A stretch of 12,080 bases of DNA from Thermocaproicibacter sp002397355 (GCA_036830905.1 DAISNS010000060.1:1-12080), one strand, 5' to 3'. Shown: positions 1-7,307, counted from the first letter of the stretch. The notes: a model not told the origin generated them from the sequence alone. Translations and numbers: made by a program.

Positions 1-718
1 GCGTGAACTCCGGCTGGCGGTCGGCGCGCAGGTCCTCGTCGCGGAAGCAGCGCGCGATCTGCATGTAGCGGTCGAAGCCGGAGATCATCAGCAGCTGCTT
101 GTAGAGCTGCGGGGACTGCGGCAGCGCGAAAAATTTTCCCGGGAAAACGCGCGAGGGGACGAGGTAGTCGCGCGCGCCTTCGGGCGTGGACTTCGTCAGG
201 TCCGGCGTCTCGATCTCGAGGAAGCCGTTCTCGTCGAAGTAGTCGTGCGCGATCTTCGTCAGGCGGTGCCGCGCCGCGAGGATGCGCTGCATGTCCGGCC
301 GGCGCAGGTCGAGGAAGCGGTAGCGCAGGCGCGTCTCCTTCTGCACGGCGGAGTTTTCCTCGACGGCGAACGGAGGCGTCTCGCTTTTCGAGAGGATGCG
401 CAGCTCCGTCACGGCGATCTCGACGCCGCCGGTGGGCAGGTCGGGGTTTTTCGAGGAGCGCTCGCGCAGCGTGCCGCGCGCGGCGAGCACATACTCCGCG
501 CGCACGGAGAACGCTTTTTGGAAAACGCCGCGGTCGGTCGCGTCGTCGAACGCAAGCTGCACGATGCCCGTGCGGTCGCGCAGGTCGATGAAGATGAGCC
601 GCCCCAGGTCGCGCTGGCGCTGCGCCCATCCGCAGACCGTGACCTCCTTGCCGGCGTCGGCTTCCCGCAGGACGCCGCACATATGGGTTCGCTTCATGCC
701 GTCCATAAATTCAGCCAT
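1..718 (-). CDS. aspS: Aspartyl-tRNA synthetase, N-terminal 239 residues (runs off the left edge)
   Basis: Class II aminoacyl-tRNA synthetase that charges tRNA-Asp with aspartate in the cytoplasm. The visible part starts MAEFMDGMKRTHMCG and shows the OB-fold anticodon-binding domain (about residues 8-115) with the hallmark GRLIFIDLRDRTGIVQ. The catalytic domain follows, with TPDLTKSTPEGARDYLVPSR, FFALPQSPQLYKQLLM and class II motif 2 as RCFRDEDLRADRQPEF at the window edge. Motif 3 lies outside, so discriminating versus non-discriminating type cannot be settled. The chosen ATG overlaps the upstream methyltransferase stop by 8 bases, and a GGAGG lies about 12 bases before it, so coupled translation is likely. 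It is the last visible gene of the T-box operon led by hisS. Family identity is very clear; only the exact start among several nearby Met codons is open. Confidence 0.96.
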   Translation of the reverse strand, partial: MAEFMDGMKRTHMCGVLREADAGKEVTVCGWAQRQRDLGRLIFIDLRDRTGIVQLAFDDATDRGVFQKAFSVRAEYVLAARGTLRERSSKNPDLPTGGVEIAVTELRILSKSETPPFAVEENSAVQKETRLRYRFLDLRRPDMQRILAARHRLTKIAHDYFDENGFLEIETPDLTKSTPEGARDYLVPSRVFPGKFFALPQSPQLYKQLLMISGFDRYMQIARCFRDEDLRADRQPEFT

Positions 719-1373
719 TGGATGATGATGCCTCCATATTTTCAGTCGTTTTCGCCGCCACGGTGAGGATGCCGGCGCAGGGCGGGATCGCCTCGTAGGC
801 GCAGGGGAGCCCCTCCAGCAGGGGAATCAGCTCCTCCCAGGTGAAATAGGCTTCGCCGCCGTCCCAGATCTGCCGGTATTTCTCCCGGCAGGCGGCGCGC
901 TCCCGCCGCGTGGGGAACGAGACGTCGCCGACGAGGATCTGCCCGCCGGGCTTCAGGATGCTCCAAAGCGACCGGAGCAGCGCGGCCTTCCCCTCGTCGC
1001 TCAGGTGGTGGAACGCGTAGGTGCTCACGATGCTGTCGAAGCGCCGGCTTTTCAGGCCGTCCGGCAGGCCTTTGGAAAAGTCCCAGCGGATCAGCTCCGC
1101 CTGCGGCATTTTCGCCCGCGCGGCCGCGATCATCTTCTCCGAAAAATCGAGGCCGGCGATCCGGAAACCGTCCGCGTAGAGCCGCGCGGCGAGCGCGCCC
1201 GTGCCGAACCCGACGTCCAGCACGTCGCCGCCGCCGTGCCGCCGCACGCGGCGGTACACGGTTCCCGGCACGCCGCGGCAGCCCGCGAACGGATACACGC
1301 CGTTTTCCTCGCTCAGGCGGACGCTTTTGTCGTAGCCGTCCGCCCACAGGTCGAAGCCCCTGTCGTCAAGCAT
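711..1373 (-). CDS. Class I SAM-dependent methyltransferase (YrrT-like)
   Basis: A 220-residue cytoplasmic protein with the Rossmann-type methyltransferase fold. Motif I is VLDVGFGTGALAARL (51-65), the SAM ribose-binding acidic residue lies in IAGLDFSEKMIAAA (72-85), and FDSIVSTYAFHHLSDEGK (112-129) and LKPGGQILVGDVSF (140-153) mark the later core strands. The N-terminal FDLWADGYDKSV and the STYAFHHL stretch resemble the YrrT group of Bacillus, whose substrate is not firmly established, so no substrate is assigned. The start ATG at 1373 has an AGGGGG ribosome binding site 8 bases upstream. It begins 26 bases after the serine hydrolase stop, and its own stop overlaps the aspS start. It sits between hisS and aspS in a T-box operon, so its expression should follow aspartyl-tRNA charging (inference). 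Confidence 0.88.
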   Translation of the reverse strand: MLDDRGFDLWADGYDKSVRLSEENGVYPFAGCRGVPGTVYRRVRRHGGGDVLDVGFGTGALAARLYADGFRIAGLDFSEKMIAAARAKMPQAELIRWDFSKGLPDGLKSRRFDSIVSTYAFHHLSDEGKAALLRSLWSILKPGGQILVGDVSFPTRRERAACREKYRQIWDGGEAYFTWEELIPLLEGLPCAYEAIPPCAGILTVAAKTTENMEASSSNG

Positions 1374-1399
1374 ATTTTTCCCCCTGTCCAGATTATGGT

Positions 1400-2317
1400 C
1401 TACGAAAGGCGCGGCGCGATGTCGCGGAGCACCGCGCGGATGATGTCGTTCGCCGCGCGCTCCTCGTGCGACGTGACGGTGACGGCGGCTTTCTGCTCCG
1501 GCAGGACGATGCAGAACTGGCCGTACATGCCGTCGGCGCGGTACGTCCCGGGCACCGAGCAGCGCCAGACCTGGTACCCGTAGCCCGCGGAGCTTTCCGG
1601 ATCCGCCCAGGCCGCGCCGCCGTTGTCGATGCAGTCGTTCGGCAGGCGGTTCAGGTAGTCCGCGCTCACGACGCGCTTCCCGCCGGCCTCCCCGCCGTCC
1701 AGCAGGAGCCGGCCCAGGCGGCTGAATCCGTCCAGCGTGAGGAAGAGTTCCGTCGCGGCGAGCGTGTGGCCCGCCGGGTCGGTGTGCCACTGCGGGTTCT
1801 CGATGCCGAGCGGGGCGAACAGGCGCGGCGCGAGGAAATCCCGCACATTCTGCCCGGTCACCTTTTCCACGGCGCGGCCGAGCATATAGGTGCACGCGTT
1901 GGAGTAGCAGAAGCACTCGCCCGGCTTCCGGGTGACGGGGACGCGGAAGAAAAGCTCCGCCCAGTCCCTGGCGTTTTTCTCCTTGTCCAGGCCGCCGAAC
2001 CAGAATTCCAGCTTCCCCGAGGCCATGTGCAGCAGGTCGCGCAGCGCGATCTCCCCGCTGCCCGGCGCGGCGATATCCCTGTACTCCGGGAAATAGTCCA
2101 GCACCTTGTCGGAAAGGCGGAGCTTCCCGGCGTCCTCGCAGATGCCGACCGCCAGAGACGTGAAGGTTTTGGAGGCCGAGTAGAGGCAGACCGCGTCGTC
2201 CGAGCGCCAGAAATGCGTCAGCGCGTCGCCGTTTTTCTTTTCAATGTGAATTCCGTAAACGTGCAGGTTCTTTTCCAGCATCGTCAGCCGGAAGCCGTCC
2301 AGAATCGATTCGTCCAT
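1400..2317 (-). CDS. Serine hydrolase of the beta-lactamase / class C PBP family
   Basis: A 305-residue protein of the serine beta-lactamase-like superfamily (Pfam Beta-lactamase type). The nucleophile motif SxxK is S47-A-S-K50 in CLYSASKTFTSLAVG, and the second motif YxN is Y138-S-N140 in CFCYSNACTYMLG. The usual third motif (KTG or HxG) seems replaced by A261-D262-G263 in YRADGMYGQFCIVLP. I recall that form from uncharacterised clostridial members annotated as beta-lactamase family protein. No signal peptide or membrane segment is seen, so a cytoplasmic esterase- or peptidase-like role is more likely than resistance (inference). The ATG has an AGAGGA ribosome binding site 5 bases upstream. 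It lies 32 bases after hisS, within the same operon. Confidence 0.85.
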   Translation of the reverse strand: MDESILDGFRLTMLEKNLHVYGIHIEKKNGDALTHFWRSDDAVCLYSASKTFTSLAVGICEDAGKLRLSDKVLDYFPEYRDIAAPGSGEIALRDLLHMASGKLEFWFGGLDKEKNARDWAELFFRVPVTRKPGECFCYSNACTYMLGRAVEKVTGQNVRDFLAPRLFAPLGIENPQWHTDPAGHTLAATELFLTLDGFSRLGRLLLDGGEAGGKRVVSADYLNRLPNDCIDNGGAAWADPESSAGYGYQVWRCSVPGTYRADGMYGQFCIVLPEQKAAVTVTSHEERAANDIIRAVLRDIAPRLS

Positions 2318-2349
2318 CAGTTTCCTCTCCCGTCTTTCTTTCTAAAATT

Positions 2350-3648
2350 TCAGAATTTCAGGTCCTTATTGTCCTGCGCCTCGGTGCTGACGGCGGCGAA
2401 CTGGCCCTCGAAATCGTCTTTCAGGTCCACCTTCGTCTTTTCGCCCGTCTCCATGTTCTTGACGACGCCTTTGCCGGAGGCGATCTCGTCGCCGCCGAGC
2501 ACGAGCGTGAACCGCGCGCCGATCTTGCCGGCGTACTTCATCTGGGCGTTCAGGCTGCGGCCGACCTCGTCGCACGCCGCCCGCACCCCGCACGCGCGCA
2601 TCTTCTGCGCGATGCGGAAGGCTTCCAGGCGCGCCGGCTCCCCCACGGACGCGATGTACAGCTCGCAGGTGTCCGGCGCGGGGAATTCGACCTTCTGCGC
2701 CTCCATGATCATCAGCAGGCGCTCCAGGCCCACGGCGAAGCCGAGCGCGGGCGTCGGCCTGCCGCCCAGCTCCTCCACGAGGCCGTCGTAGCGGCCGCCG
2801 CCGCACACGGTGCTCTGCGCGCCCAGGTCGCCGGAGACGAACTCGAACACCGTGCGGGTGTAGTAGTCCAGCCCGCGCACGATGGTCGGGTCGACCTCGT
2901 ACCGGATGCCGACCGCGTCGAGGGCCGCCTTTACCTGCCGGAAATGCTCGCTGCAGTCGTCGCAGAGGTAGTCGAGGATGTGCGGCGCGCCCGCCGCCGC
3001 CTCCTGGCACCGGGGGTCCTTGCAGTCGAGGATGCGCATGGGGTTGCGGTCGAGGCGGGAAAGGCACGTCTCGCAGAGGCTGTCCCTGCGCGCCGAGAAA
3101 TACGCTTTCAGCGCCTCGGCGTACTTTGCGCGGCAGGCCGGGCAGCCGATGGAGTTGATCCTCAGCGTCAGGCCCTTCACGCACAGGCGGCCGAACAGGC
3201 TGTGCGCGAACGCGATGAGCCCCGCGTCGGCGACCGGCAGGGCGGAGCCGAATATCTCCGCGCCGAACTGGTGGAATTCGCGCTGGCGGCCGGCCTGCGC
3301 CTTTTCGTAGCGGTAGCAGGGCGTCAGGTAATAGAGCTTCACCGGCATCGGCCCGTTGGCAAGGCCGTGCTCCAGGTAGGCGCGCACCGCCCCCGCGGTC
3401 CCCTCCGGCTTCAGCGTGACCGAGCGCTTGCCCTGGTCGAGGAACGTGTACATTTCCTTCTGCACCACGTCGGTCGCCTCGCCCACGGAGCGCCGGAAAA
3501 GGCGCGTGTCCTCGAACAGCGGCGTGCGGATCTCGCGGAAGCCGTTCGTTTCCGCCTCTCCGCGCATGACCTCCTCCACGGCCTGCCAGCGGGCCGCCTG
3601 CTCCGGCAGGATGTCCTTCGTTCCCCTTTGTGCCTGAATCAGTTCCAT
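2350..3648 (-). CDS. hisS: Histidyl-tRNA synthetase
   Basis: Class II synthetase charging tRNA-His, 432 residues (typical length). N-terminal MELIQAQRGTKDILPEQ is the family start. Motif 1 lies around GFREIRTPLFEDT, motif 2 is LTPCYRYEKAQAGRQREFHQFG (108-129), the HisRS signature RGLDYYTRTVFEF is at 258-270, and motif 3 is ALGFAVGLERLL (301-312). The anticodon-binding domain covers about 328-415, including AQMKYAGKIGARFTLVLG. The insertion domain holds eight cysteines in pairs (C169/C172, C192/C195, C209/C214, C229/C232). The frame stays open upstream into the leader, but the ATG at 3648 has GGAGG 4 bases before it and begins with the conserved sequence. It is the first gene after a T-box leader whose terminator ends about 50 bases before the start. 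Confidence 0.97.
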   Translation of the reverse strand: MELIQAQRGTKDILPEQAARWQAVEEVMRGEAETNGFREIRTPLFEDTRLFRRSVGEATDVVQKEMYTFLDQGKRSVTLKPEGTAGAVRAYLEHGLANGPMPVKLYYLTPCYRYEKAQAGRQREFHQFGAEIFGSALPVADAGLIAFAHSLFGRLCVKGLTLRINSIGCPACRAKYAEALKAYFSARRDSLCETCLSRLDRNPMRILDCKDPRCQEAAAGAPHILDYLCDDCSEHFRQVKAALDAVGIRYEVDPTIVRGLDYYTRTVFEFVSGDLGAQSTVCGGGRYDGLVEELGGRPTPALGFAVGLERLLMIMEAQKVEFPAPDTCELYIASVGEPARLEAFRIAQKMRACGVRAACDEVGRSLNAQMKYAGKIGARFTLVLGGDEIASGKGVVKNMETGEKTKVDLKDDFEGQFAAVSTEAQDNKDLKF

Positions 3649-3701
3649 AAAACCTCCGTCTTTCCGCATCGTTGTTGGAATGGATAAAATTGAAAAAATA
3701 T

Positions 3702-3735
3702 AAAAAGCCCCCGTCCCGCAGCAAAGGGACGAGGG
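3702..3735 (-). terminator. Rho-independent terminator of the T-box leader
   Basis: Ten-pair stem CCCTCGTCCC (3735-3726) with GGGACGGGGG (3717-3708), containing one G-U pair and an 8-base loop, followed by CTTTTTATATTTTTT. Its 5' arm is shared with the antiterminator (CTCGT-CCCT), giving the mutually exclusive folds expected of a T-box. Confidence 0.93.
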
Positions 3736-3922
3736 ACATTCCGCTCGTGGTGCCACCCTTTTTCAGGGGCCGAAGCCCCCCTTGAACGCCCCCGTTTCCG
3801 CAGGGGGCCGCGCGGCTCGCGGACGTCTTCGCCGGGGGAACCCCGCGTGCGGGGGCGCTCTCAGCCGCGGCGCCCCTTCTCTGTGCCGGTCCCCCGGGTA
3901 CTCTTTCCGTTCCAGGCCGGGA
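3702..3922 (-). promoter_or_regulatory. T-box riboswitch leader, predicted to read tRNA-Asp
   Basis: Complete T-box leader between mgsA and hisS. On the minus strand, Stem I has the specifier-loop 5' strand AGAGTA (3904-3899). The helix CCGGGGGA/TCCCCCGG pairs 3897-3890 with 3839-3832. The distal arm GGGGCGC/GCGCCCC pairs 3876-3870 with 3858-3852 around a loop containing CTGAGAG. The specifier-loop 3' strand GAAGACG puts the codon GAC (Asp) at 3827-3825, and CGGA/TCCG closes toward a kink-turn-like GA element. The T-box AGGGTGGCACCACG is at 3759-3746. It forms the antiterminator AGGG-(TGGCACC bulge)-ACGAG-loop-CTCGT-CCCT, which excludes the terminator. The bulge TGGC would pair with GCCA, i.e. 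discriminator G73 as in tRNA-Asp; bacterial tRNA-His has C73. Uncharged tRNA-Asp should promote read-through into hisS...aspS. No convincing promoter is visible directly before it. Confidence 0.93.
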
Positions 3923-3925
3923 CGA

Positions 3926-4330
3926 TCATGATTTCGGATTCAGGATATTGCGCCAGTCGAGGTCGCCGCGCTCCAGGCCGTGGATCAGCACCTCGGCGGT
4001 GGCGATGTTGGTCGCCACGGGGATGTTGTGCATGTCGCACAGGCGCAGCAGGTTCATGTCGTTCGGCTCGTGCGGCTTCGGGTTCAGCGGGTCGCGGAAG
4101 AAAAGCAGCAGGTCCACCTCGTTGCAGGCGATGCGCGCGGCGATCTGCTGGTCGCCGCCCTGCGAGCCGGCCAGGAAGCGCTGGATCTCGAGCCCCGTCG
4201 CCTCCGCGACCATCTTCCCGGTGGTGCCCGTGGCGCAGAGCGTATGGCGGCTCAGGACGCCGCAGTATGCGATGCAGAATTGAACCATCAGTTCTTTTTT
4301 GGCGTCGTGCGCGATCAATGCGATATTCAT
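3926..4330 (-). CDS. mgsA: Methylglyoxal synthase
   Basis: Converts dihydroxyacetone phosphate to methylglyoxal and phosphate, a cytoplasmic bypass of lower glycolysis when phosphate is short. The protein is 134 residues, about the size of the Bacillus enzyme. Family signatures are MNIALIAHDAKK at the start, CATGTTGKMVAEATGL (32-46), AGSQGGDQQIAARI (54-67) with the catalytic Asp at D60, FFRDPLNPKPHEP (77-89) with the active-site His at H87, and IPVATNIATAEVL (103-115). By alignment with the E. coli enzyme the position of Asp101 is N90 here, with an Asp next to it (D91). The ATG has a GGGAGGGG ribosome binding site 7 bases upstream. It follows the MinD-like gene by 31 bases, so the two are probably cotranscribed. 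Its stop lies at the edge of the T-box leader, so some transcripts may read on into hisS. Confidence 0.96.
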   Translation of the reverse strand: MNIALIAHDAKKELMVQFCIAYCGVLSRHTLCATGTTGKMVAEATGLEIQRFLAGSQGGDQQIAARIACNEVDLLLFFRDPLNPKPHEPNDMNLLRLCDMHNIPVATNIATAEVLIHGLERGDLDWRNILNPKS

Positions 4331-4361
4331 AAGAAAACCCCTCCCAAAGGCAGTGAAACGT

Positions 4362-5111
4362 CTACCTGAAATTCTGAAGCGGCGGAAGCGGGACCCGCGC
4401 CCCTTCCAGCCTTGCGGCCAGACGGCCCAGGGCGAGCGCCCCCTGCGATTTTTCCGGCGCGGGCCTTGCGTTGGCGCACGCCGCGGCCAGGAGCGGGTCC
4501 TCCGGGACCACGGCGATGAGCCGCGCGCCCGTCGCGTCGATGACCGGATCGAGATCCCCGTAATACCCCTGCGCGCGGAATACGGAGCAGCTGAACCGGT
4601 TGATGACGAGGCGCTGGCGCGTCACGCCCGCTTCCTGCAGGCGCAGATGGGCCTGGAACGTGTCCCGCAGGCACACCGGGTCCGGCGTGGCGACGAGCAG
4701 GGCCCGCCCGGCCGAAGCCGCGGCGCTCCGGAAGCCTTGTCCCACTCCCGCGGGGCTGTCGATGAGGACGTGATCGTAATAACGGGCGAAAACGTCCATC
4801 AGTTTCCGCATGATGTCCGGGCTGACGGTGTCTTCCTCCGTGCCGGGCGCCGGAAGCAGGAACAGGTTCGGCGAAAAGGCGGAAACATAAACGGCCTTGT
4901 CCGGCTCCGCCGCGCCGGAAACGACGTCGGCAATGTCGAACACGCGCCTTTCGGAGACGCCCAGCATATGGTCCAGGCACCCGAGGCCCGCGTCGCCGTC
5001 GACCAGCAGCACGCGCCTTCCGCGGGCGGCGAGCGCCGCCCCCAGGCCGGCGGTGACGGTGGATTTCCCCACTCCGCCCTTGCCGGAAGTGATGACCGTG
5101 ACAGTGTCCAT
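4362..5111 (-). CDS. minD: MinD/ParA-family ATPase, MinD-like
   Basis: P-loop ATPase of the MinD/ParA group, 249 residues from the chosen start. The deviant Walker A is SGKGGVGKST (9-18) with signature K11 and K16. Switch I is LLVDGDAGLGCLDHMLG, followed by the MinD-like ERRVFDIADVVSG. Walker B/switch II is HVLIDSPAGVGQGF (114-127), and VINRFS and AVVPEDPLLAAA match MinD. The C terminus ends ...ARVPLPPLQNFR and lacks the usual amphipathic membrane-targeting helix, and neither minC nor minE is adjacent. A classical division-site role is therefore uncertain; it could be a MinD-like relative. A longer frame begins with GTG at 5144, but ATG 5111 is preferred: GAGGA lies 8 bases before it, and the predicted promoter -10 box covers the longer start. 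ATG 5120 is a second alternative. mgsA follows after 31 bases. Confidence 0.85.
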   Translation of the reverse strand: MDTVTVITSGKGGVGKSTVTAGLGAALAARGRRVLLVDGDAGLGCLDHMLGVSERRVFDIADVVSGAAEPDKAVYVSAFSPNLFLLPAPGTEEDTVSPDIMRKLMDVFARYYDHVLIDSPAGVGQGFRSAAASAGRALLVATPDPVCLRDTFQAHLRLQEAGVTRQRLVINRFSCSVFRAQGYYGDLDPVIDATGARLIAVVPEDPLLAAACANARPAPEKSQGALALGRLAARLEGARVPLPPLQNFR

Positions 5112-5134
5112 TGAATCCATCCTCATTGGTTCAT

Positions 5135-5163
5135 ATATTACCACAATATTTTTCTCGCGTAAA
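5135..5163 (-). promoter_or_regulatory. Predicted sigma-A promoter for minD-mgsA (extended -10)
   Basis: On the minus strand TTTACG (5163-5158), a 17-base spacer and TAATAT (5140-5135), preceded by TGG as an extended -10. Initiation near 5128 would give a leader of under 20 bases carrying the GAGGA site. This fits ATG 5111 and argues against the GTG at 5144. Confidence 0.6.
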
Positions 5164-5207
5164 GCGGTTTGTTCGTCAAATTTCCATCGGCAGTGTCACT
5201 CTGCGGC

Positions 5208-7301
5208 TCAGTGCGCGGAGGAAGAGGCGGGGGAAGACGACGCCGGCGTCACGAGGTTTCCGGCGGCGTCCACCGTTTTGCCGAAGAAATAGGCGTCGAA
5301 GATGTCCCTTGCCACCTGGTTGGAGTATTTGCTCGCGGCGCCGTGCTCCAGCACGACGGCGATGGCGATCTGCGGGTCGTCGTAGGGCGCGTAGCCGATG
5401 AACGACACGTTGTCCGAGCGGTTTTCCCCGGTCTGGCCGGTTCCGGTCTTGCCCGCGATGGCGATGCCGTAGTCGGCGAAGTAGGTCGCGGCGGTGCCCC
5501 TCGTGCAAACGGCGCGCATCCCCTGCTGCACGTACTTCAGGTTCTGCGCGGAGACGCCGATGTCGTCCACCTTTGTGGCGGGCGTGGTGTAGACGGTTTT
5601 CGAGCGGGCGTAGTCGGTCACCTTCTGGATGACGTGCGTTTTCAGGCGGGTGCCGTTGTTCGCGATGGTTGCGCAGTAGGTCGCGAGCTGGAGCGGCGTG
5701 AGCATGTTGTCGCTCTGGCCGATGCCCGCCTGCGCGGTGTCGCCGTCGGTCCAGGTGCCGCCGGCGGTCTTGCGCTCGTCCCGCCCGGCGAGCGTGCCGG
5801 TGCTTTCGCCGACCTCGACGCCGGTTTTCACGCCCAGGCCGAGCTTTTTGGCGTAGAGGTTCATGGCGGAGATGCCTGTGTGCAGCGCGGTGTTGCAGAA
5901 AAACACGTTGCAGGACTCCGCGAGCGCCGATTCCAGGGAAAGGGGGCCGTGCCCGGACCTCAGCCAGCAGTGTACGTGCAGATCGTTCAGCACGAAGACG
6001 CCGGTGCACGTAAAGATGGTGCTGTTCGTGATGGCCCCCTCCTGCAGCGCCGCCAGCGCCACCGAGGGCTTGAAGCTGGAGCCCGGCGTGAACTGCCCGT
6101 CGAACGCGCGGTTGACGAGCGGGTGCGAGGAGTCGTTCAGAAGCTGAGCGTAGTATTTCGAGTCGCCGGAAGCGCGGTTCTGGTCGTAGCTGGGGTAGGT
6201 GGCGGCGGCAAGCACCGCGAAGTCCTTCACGCGCAGCACCACGGCCGCGCCGGCCACGCAGTCGGAGCCCGCCGGGCTGTCGGCGGTGCCGGTGGCGACG
6301 CCGTTCGCGTGCGTCGCCTTGATGTTCTGCTCCAGCGACTTGCCGGCGACCTTCTGCAGGTTGCTGTCGATGGTAAGCCACACGGTGTTGCCGGAGGACG
6401 GCTGCTTCGTGATCTGCTCGGAGACGAGGTCGCCGCCGGAGTCGAATTTCACGGTTTTTTCGCCGCTTTTGCCGCGCAGCCAGTTTTCGGCGTACAGCTC
6501 CACGCCGCTTTTGCCCAGGCGGGAATCCAGCCCGTAGCCCTTCGACTTCAGCTCCTTGTACTGGTCGGCCGAGATGGCCCCCACCGTGCCGAGGATCTGC
6601 GGCATCAGCGAGCCGTACGGATACTCGCGCAGGGCGGTCACCTTCACGTCCACGCCGGGAAGGGCCATCGAGTTCTCGCTGACGATGGCCACGGTCGCCT
6701 GGCCGACGCTCTCCGCGAAGGTGTAGGGCGTGGAGACGGTGAAGCCGGTCTTCGCCATATTGTAGCGCACCGAGAGGATGTCCCGCGTGTCCTTCGCGGA
6801 ATATCCCGTGCATTTATACCGGTCGACGAGGTGCTTCATGCACTCGTCCGCCGTGGCGTAGGGCTCCACGTTCAGAAAGTTTTTCGATTTGAGGTAGGCG
6901 ACGTCGGAGTCCATCCCCGGGATGAACTCGTATTTTCCCGCCGCGTTGACGCGGATCGGCAGCTTGTCCGTCCATTTCTCGCCGCGCTTGTCCAGCAGGG
7001 CGATCAGCGTGTGGATCGTTTTGTTCTTGGTGTCCGCGGTCATGGTCGCGCCGTTGAACTGGATCGCGTAGCCCGTCTTGTTCACGGCCAGGCCCGCGCC
7101 CTTGGCGTCGAGGATCTCGCCGCGCGCCGCGTCCATCGTCACGGTGTCCGTGTCGGCGCGGTTGGCGGTTTTCAGCCAGGCGGCGCCCTGCTGCAGCTGC
7201 CATTTCCCCAGGCGCAGCGCAAAGACGGCGGCCACCGCGACCGTCGCAAGCGAGACGAACAGCCAGCGGCCGAGGCCCTTCTGCTTTTTTTCTTCATCCA
7301 T
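5208..7301 (-). CDS. mrdA: Penicillin-binding protein 2 (elongation-specific transpeptidase)
   Basis: Class B PBP that cross-links peptidoglycan during sidewall growth with the Rod complex; 697 residues. A short cytoplasmic tail precedes a single membrane anchor (about 12-30), then the dimerisation/pedestal domain (about 55-300), and the transpeptidase domain (about 305-675). Active-site motifs are S408-S-F-K411 in FTPGSSFKP, S463-C-N465 in LAESCNVFF, and K618-T-G620 in AGKTGTGQ. LREYPYGSLMPQILGTVG and KSGVELYAENWLRG are typical class B PBP elements. The C terminus ends in a Ser/Ala/Pro-rich tail (about 686-697). The start has GGGAGGA 10 bases upstream and lies 6 bases after mreD, so mreC-mreD-mrdA form one operon. 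Identity with PBP2 rather than PBP3 rests mainly on the mreCD context and domain layout. Confidence 0.93.
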   Translation of the reverse strand: MDEEKKQKGLGRWLFVSLATVAVAAVFALRLGKWQLQQGAAWLKTANRADTDTVTMDAARGEILDAKGAGLAVNKTGYAIQFNGATMTADTKNKTIHTLIALLDKRGEKWTDKLPIRVNAAGKYEFIPGMDSDVAYLKSKNFLNVEPYATADECMKHLVDRYKCTGYSAKDTRDILSVRYNMAKTGFTVSTPYTFAESVGQATVAIVSENSMALPGVDVKVTALREYPYGSLMPQILGTVGAISADQYKELKSKGYGLDSRLGKSGVELYAENWLRGKSGEKTVKFDSGGDLVSEQITKQPSSGNTVWLTIDSNLQKVAGKSLEQNIKATHANGVATGTADSPAGSDCVAGAAVVLRVKDFAVLAAATYPSYDQNRASGDSKYYAQLLNDSSHPLVNRAFDGQFTPGSSFKPSVALAALQEGAITNSTIFTCTGVFVLNDLHVHCWLRSGHGPLSLESALAESCNVFFCNTALHTGISAMNLYAKKLGLGVKTGVEVGESTGTLAGRDERKTAGGTWTDGDTAQAGIGQSDNMLTPLQLATYCATIANNGTRLKTHVIQKVTDYARSKTVYTTPATKVDDIGVSAQNLKYVQQGMRAVCTRGTAATYFADYGIAIAGKTGTGQTGENRSDNVSFIGYAPYDDPQIAIAVVLEHGAASKYSNQVARDIFDAYFFGKTVDAAGNLVTPASSSPASSSAH

Positions 7302-7307
7302 GCCGTT

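Noticed and set aside
1400..2317. Serine hydrolase as an antibiotic-resistance beta-lactamase
   Set aside because: It has no signal peptide, the third motif departs from KTG, and it lies inside a tRNA-synthetase operon; SxxK and YxN alone define only the superfamily.
1466..2791. 441-residue plus-strand open frame antisense to the serine hydrolase and the end of hisS
   Set aside because: It crosses two well-supported minus-strand genes and has no family signature; a codon-bias shadow.
3842..3852. CAC triplet within CGCACGCGGGG in Stem I as a possible His specifier
   Set aside because: It lies in the strand between the distal arm and the helix, not in the loop opposite AGAGTA; the GAA-preceded triplet at the reading position is GAC.
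5112..5144. GTG start extending MinD by 11 residues (MVIYEPMRMDS)
   Set aside because: The extension overlaps the predicted -10 box, lacks a Shine-Dalgarno, and adds residues before the normal MinD N terminus; GAGGA fits ATG 5111.
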